The translations under genes and the position numbers were made by a program. From Tannerella sp. (GTDB taxonomy: Bacteria > Bacteroidota > Bacteroidia > Bacteroidales > Tannerellaceae): a DNA stretch of 12,173 nucleotides. The stretch is from positions 1-12,173 of the forward strand of contig JAISGW010000126.1 of NCBI GenBank assembly GCA_031262895.1. The letters run 5' to 3'. How positions within the stretch are numbered: the first letter of the stretch is position 1; each line of letters opens with the position of its first letter. Under the pieces are notes generated by a model that saw only the letters and a list, made by a program, of their open reading frames with translations, did no database searches and was not told the DNA's origin. Shown piece after piece: positions 9,001 through 12,173 of this stretch.

Positions 9001-9554
9001 AAGCTCAGGTTGATGTTGCGCTTATTGCCCACAGGCAATTCCTGCGAGGTATAGCCAAGATAGGAAAACTGCAAGACGGAACGGCCGGAAGCGACCCTGA
9101 TCGAATAGGCGCCGTCGGCATCGGTAATGACGCCCCGGCCGCTGCCTTTCTCCAGCACATTGACGCCGACCAGTGGTTCACCCTGGCTGTCGGTTACCCG
9201 TCCGCTGACGCGTATCCCTTCGCCGGCTTCAGCCTGTGGTTCCTGCGGGAGGTGTTTGACCAAGATTTGCCTGCGGTCAATCTCATAGGTCAGTGAAAGC
9301 GGCGTCAGCACTTCTGTCAGGATGTCGGCCAGCGATGTTTGCTTTGCTTCCACGTTGATGCGGCTTGACACGTTGATGTCATTGTACATGAAGGTGTAAT
9401 TCGTTTCTGCTTCCACCTTTTGGAAAAATTCCTTCAAGGTCTTCCCTTTCATGTTGATGTCCACCTTTTGCTCCAGCGAAGCGGCGGCGGATAAGGGGAT
9501 GAGCAGACCGGCTGCCAGTCCCAACAAGTAGGATTTAAAAGAACGGTTTCTCAT
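6099..9554 (-). CDS. SusC/RagA-family TonB-dependent transporter with STN domain
   Basis: The product has 1151 residues and forms the TonB-driven outer-membrane channel partnered by the SusD protein. Seen: a signal peptide (1 to about 25, cleavage near SAAA); an STN (secretin/TonB short N-terminal) domain at about 30-101; a carboxypeptidase-like Ig domain at about 114-187 (VSGRVTDSQGEPLVGVNV, then FSYLGYTSQELPVG); a TonB-box-like stretch LDEVVVVGFG (192-201); a plug at about 203-320 with NIRGYTSINDNDGPMIVIDG and SVLKDASASAIYGSRAAFGV; then a long beta-barrel ending in GLNVTF, whose terminal Phe is typical of outer-membrane proteins. STN domains mark transducers that contact a FecR-type anti-sigma factor in the periplasm, and a FecR gene lies 25 bases upstream. 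The transporter is therefore probably both importer and sensor for its own operon. Substrate is unknown. Confidence 0.96.
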   Translation of the reverse strand: MRNRSFKSYLLGLAAGLLIPLSAAASLEQKVDINMKGKTLKEFFQKVEAETNYTFMYNDINVSSRINVEAKQTSLADILTEVLTPLSLTYEIDRRQILVKHLPQEPQAEAGEGIRVSGRVTDSQGEPLVGVNVLEKGSGRGVITDADGAYSIRVASGRSVLQFSYLGYTSQELPVGNKRNINLSLHENAQNLDEVVVVGFGVQKKVNLSGSIGTVSSKALQDRPVENIGQALQGTVGNLFVNVGTGQLNAAPTYNIRGYTSINDNDGPMIVIDGIVSDATTLNNLNSNDIENISVLKDASASAIYGSRAAFGVILVTTKSGESDKIQVSYNNSFVFKSPTTRPEIVADPYANMYYLNQMGSYQFPDQIIDYAKQVSQDPSLPKYMLFNGSWTYFESTNWYDQIFKNSSFGTQHDINISGKTDKASYLFSGNYFYNDGLLRPAKEDYNRYNLRSKVNYKLTDWWTLGNNTSFMRNTYDRPNALGNYFYFTPQTMGTYEAIYNPEGTYASAGAMTVGDLKDGGLATTIYNNFQTQINTRIDAIKDVLFFNGNFAYTLAHQGDKSFNTEVPYKRGPDLPYTYGSGSTVTRAYNDLSKTYWDAYASFVKTFGGKHNLSVVLGYSQEHYRDETASTTRNGLITTTYPTPQLATGNITTSEGISTWAMRSAFGRVNYIFDNRYIAEFNGRYDGSSRFPKNDRFVFNPSASLAWVASNEPFFRPLLPVVSHLKVRLSYGQLANQATSIYGYMETMSKGRVTQMLLDGAIVDKVSAPTTLVSGSFTWEKVRTKNLGLDLNFLNNRLSFTGDYYIRDTKDMLTKGKTLPGVLGAAEPKENAADLQTRGWELTLGWRDNVKLAGKTFTYNASFVLSDNRTKITRFDNPTGGLSNYFADLSGNPTNYYVGETIGEIWGLTTEGYFKDEAEIKKHADQSLVSSTAYPLEPGDLKFKDLNGDHVISKGEWTLKDHGDYSIIGNSEPRYTFGLNLGAQWNGFDLSAFFQGVGKRQFYPTTGAVSSSNVDYEFYSYFATQWTHLTPQLYHNIWSESNPDTYYPRLKPGIADVPDRELAAVQTKYLLNAAYIRLKNLTLGYTIPQALISKIKLNRLRLFFSAENLLTFSKLPSFYHVDPEIAGRAANGGGMNYSIQRSLSFGLNVTF

Positions 9555-9579
9555 GTCTTTTTGTTTTTATGTCAATGAT

Positions 9580-10575
9580 TCAATGATTGCTTTTCGCGGG
9601 AGCAAGATAGCGCACCACCACTTCGTCGCCCTGCATCGTATAGGCAAGCGGGGTCAGCTTGTTAATAAGCGCCATGAATTCCCGGAAGGATTCGCTATGG
9701 ATGGTGAAATTGTATTTGTAGTCCGGCCGGCTGTTCTCCAAGCGGATATGCAGTCCGTACCAATAACCTATTTTTTTGAAGGTTTCCAAGTCGGAGGCGT
9801 CCTTCACCCGGCAGGTGTCTTTTATCCATACGGCGGTTAAGGCCGTGTCTTCATGGCGTACTTTGAAATGCCCGTCTGTCTGGTCGAACAGGAAGCTTTG
9901 TTCCGGCTTGAGCGAGGCCAGCAGCCGGTTTGTCCGGTCTTCTACGGAAACGCTCCCTTCCAGCAAGGAAACGGAGGCCTCGGAATCACCCTGCCGCACC
10001 GCTACGTTGAACTTGGTGCCGTGTACCACGACTTGCAGCCCTTCGGCCTCTACCCGAAAGGCTTTCCTTGCGTCTTTAGTCACTTCAAAATAGGCTTCCC
10101 CTTCGAGACGCACGCGACGCTCTTTCCTGCCGAAATCGCAGGGATAAGTCAATATCGAACCTGCGTTGAGCCATACCCGGGAGCCGTCGGGCAGCAGCAC
10201 TTGACTCTTTTGTCCTGCCGCTGTCATGACTTGTAAGGCCGCCGGCCCTTCTGTGGGCTTCCCACTCAGATAAAGGAAAGCACCGCCGCCCAGCAAAAGA
10301 ACAGGCAACAAAAGAATGGCGGCTATCCGCAACCAATGCAGGCGACGGCTGCGCAGGGAAGCTTGCGCGTGATGTTCCAAGCGCGTCCAAACTGCCGCTT
10401 TGCCGGCCATATCCATCTGCTCCGGCGTCCGTGGGTCGTTCCACAGGCGTTCCAAATCTTGCCGTAACTGTTCCTCCGAAGCCGTCTTGAGCTTGGAACG
10501 TAATTGTTTGAACGTTTCGGAATCCAACTTCCCGAACATCCATTTCCCCAATAATTCGAATAAAGGATTTCCCAT
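9580..10575 (-). CDS. FecR-type anti-sigma factor
   Basis: The product has 331 residues, usual for Bacteroidetes FecR proteins. Seen: a cytoplasmic N-terminal segment of about 80 residues that would bind the sigma factor; one transmembrane helix at about 81-104; a periplasmic FecR domain at about 117-212 (GQKSQVLLPDGSRVWLNAGS, RRVRLEGEAYFEV, FRVEAEGLQVVVHGTKFNV, SVSLLEGSVSV); and a C-terminal DUF4974-type domain at about 258-324, which normally meets the STN domain of the transporter. It begins the five-gene operon, 25 bases before susC. In most Bacteroidetes loci an ECF sigma gene directly precedes fecR; here the upstream DNA holds a repeat array and a divergent gene instead. The best candidate partner in the window is the ECF factor at 1191-1751. 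The start at 10575 has no strong Shine-Dalgarno sequence, normal in this phylum. Confidence 0.94.
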   Translation of the reverse strand: MGNPLFELLGKWMFGKLDSETFKQLRSKLKTASEEQLRQDLERLWNDPRTPEQMDMAGKAAVWTRLEHHAQASLRSRRLHWLRIAAILLLPVLLLGGGAFLYLSGKPTEGPAALQVMTAAGQKSQVLLPDGSRVWLNAGSILTYPCDFGRKERRVRLEGEAYFEVTKDARKAFRVEAEGLQVVVHGTKFNVAVRQGDSEASVSLLEGSVSVEDRTNRLLASLKPEQSFLFDQTDGHFKVRHEDTALTAVWIKDTCRVKDASDLETFKKIGYWYGLHIRLENSRPDYKYNFTIHSESFREFMALINKLTPLAYTMQGDEVVVRYLAPAKSNH

Positions 10576-10638
10576 ATTATACCTTAGTCTACTGTTTCTG
10601 TATACTATACGGGAAACGGGTGTTTTACTCCCGAAAAA
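10576..10638 (-). promoter_or_regulatory. Probable promoter region of the fecR-susCD operon
   Basis: The 63 bases between the fecR start and the repeat array hold no TAnnTTTG box, so a housekeeping promoter is not visible, in keeping with control by an ECF sigma factor. They do hold an 11-base palindrome GTATA-C-TATAC (10600-10610) and a tandem ACGGG-AA-ACGGG (10609-10620). On the minus strand GTAAAAC lies 17 bases before TATACA, a possible but unproven -35/-10 pair. Confidence 0.35.
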
Positions 10639-10803
10639 ATGGCATTACACGCGTGTAACGGACTTATGTCGGGTGGCAAAGTGGCATTACATGCGTGTAA
10701 CGGGCTTATGTCAGGTGGTAAAGTGGCATTACATGCGTGTAACGGACTTATGTCGGGTGGTAAAGTGGCATTACATGCGTGTAATGGGCTTATGTCAGGT
10801 GGC
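10639..10803. repeat. Four-copy 42-bp tandem repeat with palindromic cores
   Basis: Copies run 10639-10680, 10681-10722, 10723-10764 and 10765-10803 (the last 3 bases short). Each contains TTACA-N4-TGTAA; the core is a perfect 14-base palindrome in copy 1 (TTACACGCGTGTAA, 10645-10658) and differs by one central base in copies 2-4 (10687-10700, 10729-10742, 10771-10784). Copies 1 and 3 share GGACTTATGTCGGG; copies 2 and 4 share GGGCTTATGTCAGG, so the array also reads as two 84-bp units. The 42-bp period is four helical turns of B-DNA, placing the palindromes on one face. The array lies just upstream of the fecR operon promoter region and may be an operator cluster, or an intergenic minisatellite with no role. 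It is not a CRISPR: there are no unique spacers. Confidence 0.9.
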
Positions 10804-10866
10804 ACCCGTCTTTTAATGTACTTATCAAAACCGTCATTTTACAGGCGTTTTCAGTCATTAAAATGA
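10639..10866 (+). CDS. Doubtful 75-residue repeat ORF within the tandem array
   Basis: An ATG exists only because copy 1 begins with AT where the other copies have GT. The frame then encodes four copies of a 14-residue unit, (M/V)ALHACNGLMSGGK, followed by a 20-residue tail rich in basic and aromatic residues, ending at a TGA. No Shine-Dalgarno sequence or promoter box precedes it. Because 42 is divisible by three, open frames arise across the array automatically: another plus frame and a minus frame (unit PPDISPLHACNATL) are also open. I regard it as probably non-coding; a short Cys/His-containing repeat peptide is the alternative. Confidence 0.12.
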   Translation: MALHACNGLMSGGKVALHACNGLMSGGKVALHACNGLMSGGKVALHACNGLMSGGTRLLMYLSKPSFYRRFQSLK

Positions 10867-11019
10867 AGTGTAGCAACGGATTTTGGAAATACGTTTAACA
10901 AGTGCTTCCTCTCTTAATTTGCTTATAAATAGGTATCGTTTGCAGTTGATTAACGAAAAGCGTTTCCCTTGTCATTCCTGTGCCGGCGCCGCTCTGGAAG
11001 AAGGAACGGGAAAGGCCGG

Positions 11020-11027
11020 TATCTTTG
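11020..11027 (+). promoter_or_regulatory. Promoter -7 box for the beta-helix gene
   Basis: TATCTTTG is an exact match to the Bacteroides TAnnTTTG box. No clear TTTG lies 19-21 bases upstream, so the -33 element is weak or absent. Transcription would start near 11034, giving a leader of about 63 bases. Confidence 0.45.
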
Positions 11028-11086
11028 CATAGTCCTTTAACGATTACTGATAACGTGCATACATATACATTTAATTAAGAAAAGAA

Positions 11087-11092
11087 AAGGAG
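11087..11092 (+). promoter_or_regulatory. Shine-Dalgarno-like site of the beta-helix gene
   Basis: AAGGAG lies 4 bases before the ATG at 11097. Strong Shine-Dalgarno sites are uncommon in Bacteroidetes, and no other gene in this window has a comparable one. It supports 11097 as the start. Confidence 0.5.
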
Positions 11093-11096
11093 AATC

Positions 11097-12173
11097 ATGC
11101 TACAACGAATCTTCCGCGTGTCCGCCTTGGCGTCCATGCTATTAAGTTCTATTTTCTCCACGGCAGCGGCCGACACTGACTATTACGTCGCCACCGCCGC
11201 CGTCGGAACGGGCGACGGTTCCTCGTCAGCCAATGCTGCTACTTATGCCAACCTCGCTACAAAGGTGAATGGCTACTCTTCTACCGATCCCTTGGACGTT
11301 TATTTCTTGCCGGGTACTTATTCTTTGTCAAGCAGTTCTTCTGTTTTGACTATCCCCAATGCCGTCACGGTGAACTTCATGCCGTTTAACAGCCATCCGA
11401 CCAGCGCGGCCGACAGCGTTGCCTTCGACTTCGGCAGCGCTTCCCCGGGTGGCGCCCACTTCCTTTATCTTTCCGTTTCCGGCGCCAGGGTGAGTTTGTC
11501 CGGCGTCGAACTGAAGAATTTCAAGGATGGAGGTGCCGACGAGGCTGTTAATAATTCCCTCTTCGACATAGTGCCGGGCGCAAGCCTGTCGGTGGAGAAT
11601 TGTTACATCGCCAATATCAGCAGCGGCCAAAACCCGCTGGTTTGCGGCCGTCCAGGTATCACCAGTTTCAAAAACTGTAACATCACCGACGTCACGGCCA
11701 ATACTTACGCTATTTATAACAAATATGGTGACGGCGGGATGCTCTCCTTCGACCATTGCCGGTTAAGCAACTGGGCGTCGGCAAACGGCACTTACGGCAC
11801 TTTTTATTTGGACGAGGACGGTCAGCTTTCGATTACGAACAGCAAACTCAGCCATATTTCTTCCGGCGCCGACTTCATCATGGAGAACCAGGCCAACGGG
11901 GCGGTTTCCCTCTCCGGCGATACGATAGACAACGTAACGGCCGGAGAAAGTTTTATCGATATCAGTGCCGGCGTGTGCACCCTTGAGAAAACTTTCCTGA
12001 GCGGCTCTTCCACCGCGGCAAACGGCCTCTTTTACGCGCATGGAGGCGGCTTGACGATGGACGGCAATTCCATCCACGACAATACGATTGCCTCCTCGCT
12101 TTCGCTGCTGAATGTGAGCGGCGCCAGCACGGTCTGGTTGGGCGGCAATTCCATCTACAATAATACGGATAAC
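11097..12173 (+). CDS. Secreted right-handed beta-helix repeat protein (3' end missing)
   Basis: The frame is open from the ATG at 11097 to the window edge, 359 residues so far. Seen: a signal peptide at 1-25 (cleavage near STAAA), so the protein is exported. From about residue 130 there is a chain of degenerate repeats 24-28 residues apart (first step about 32), each with a short strand and a turn: SLSGVEL (133), SVENCYI (165), SFKNCNI (190), SFDHCRL (217), SITNSKL (245), SLSGDTI (271), TLEKTFL (295), TMDGNSI (320), WLGGNSI (347). Aligned Cys, Ser or Asn at the fifth position suggest an internal ladder. This is the pattern of pectate-lyase-like beta-helices and of polymorphic outer-membrane and adhesin-like surface proteins. 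No catalytic residues can be assigned, so enzyme versus adhesin is open. The missing C-terminus would show any sorting signal. It diverges from the fecR operon, and any link to it is unknown. Confidence 0.8.
   Translation, partial: MLQRIFRVSALASMLLSSIFSTAAADTDYYVATAAVGTGDGSSSANAATYANLATKVNGYSSTDPLDVYFLPGTYSLSSSSSVLTIPNAVTVNFMPFNSHPTSAADSVAFDFGSASPGGAHFLYLSVSGARVSLSGVELKNFKDGGADEAVNNSLFDIVPGASLSVENCYIANISSGQNPLVCGRPGITSFKNCNITDVTANTYAIYNKYGDGGMLSFDHCRLSNWASANGTYGTFYLDEDGQLSITNSKLSHISSGADFIMENQANGAVSLSGDTIDNVTAGESFIDISAGVCTLEKTFLSGSSTAANGLFYAHGGGLTMDGNSIHDNTIASSLSLLNVSGASTVWLGGNSIYNNTDN

Larger units (their letters stand above)
10804..11096. other. AT-rich intergenic region upstream of the beta-helix gene
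   Basis: No convincing gene is present. The left part holds an 8-base inverted repeat, TCATTTTA (10834-10841) and TAAAATGA (10859-10866), around a 17-base loop, too weak and without a U run to be called a terminator. The middle (about 10867-11010) shows nothing recognisable. The right part holds the promoter-like box at 11020-11027 and the leader of the beta-helix gene. Confidence 0.6.

Noticed and set aside
10639..10803. CRISPR array
   Set aside because: The units are contiguous near-identical 42-bp repeats with no unique spacers and no cas genes nearby.
10400..10816. A 138-residue plus-strand frame running from antisense fecR into the repeat array
   Set aside because: It begins inside another gene on the opposite strand and stays open only because the 42-bp repeat lacks stops in this frame.
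10834..10866. Terminator or invertible-promoter repeat
   Set aside because: The 8-bp inverted repeat has a 17-base loop and no U run, no recombinase gene is seen in the window, and no promoter box lies between the arms.
11328..11756. A 142-residue minus-strand frame
   Set aside because: Antisense shadow of the beta-helix gene, whose plus frame has a signal peptide, a ribosome-binding site and periodic repeats.

Overview
The window looks like a chromosomal piece of a Bacteroidota genome, most likely order Bacteroidales. The evidence is a SusC/SusD outer-membrane nutrient-uptake pair, a FecR-type anti-sigma factor with an ECF sigma factor, and promoter motifs of the Bacteroides type (TTTG, about 19 bases, then TAnnTTTG). 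Start codons mostly lack a strong Shine-Dalgarno sequence. Base composition by eye is roughly half G+C or slightly more, which is high for Bacteroides itself; I do not assign a genus.

Layout. (1) 1-1094, minus: the N-terminal 365 residues of a CPA2-type cation:proton antiporter, cut by the window edge, with a clear promoter at 1119-1149. (2) 1191-1751, plus: an ECF sigma factor, divergent from the antiporter. (3) 1772-1805: a hairpin terminator between two convergent transcripts. (4) 10575 down to 1834, minus: a compact five-gene operon, fecR-like anti-sigma factor, susC-like TonB-dependent transporter with an STN signalling domain, susD-like lipoprotein, exported Gfo/Idh/MocA oxidoreductase, exported TIM-barrel sugar isomerase/epimerase. 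Gaps between genes are 25, 3, 23 and 27 bases. (5) 10576-11096: a 521-base divergent intergenic region carrying a 4-copy, 42-bp tandem repeat, each copy centred on a TTACA-N4-TGTAA palindrome, plus a promoter-like box for the next gene. (6) 11097-12173, plus: the start of a secreted right-handed beta-helix repeat protein that runs off the window.

How the genes work together (inference from families). Ligand capture by SusC/SusD could signal through the STN domain to the FecR anti-sigma factor, releasing an ECF sigma factor that activates the operon. The sigma gene is not next to fecR as usual; the only candidate here lies at the far, 3' end of the operon in convergent orientation. No classical glycoside hydrolase or polysaccharide lyase is encoded. 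The only enzymes are an exported NAD(P)-type oxidoreductase and an exported metal-dependent TIM barrel. This pairing resembles the oxidise-then-eliminate (3-keto-glycoside) logic known for some gut bacterial glycoside-cleaving systems, so the locus may be a hydrolase-free glycan or glycoside utilisation locus. That idea and the phased repeat array are the two points most worth a second look.
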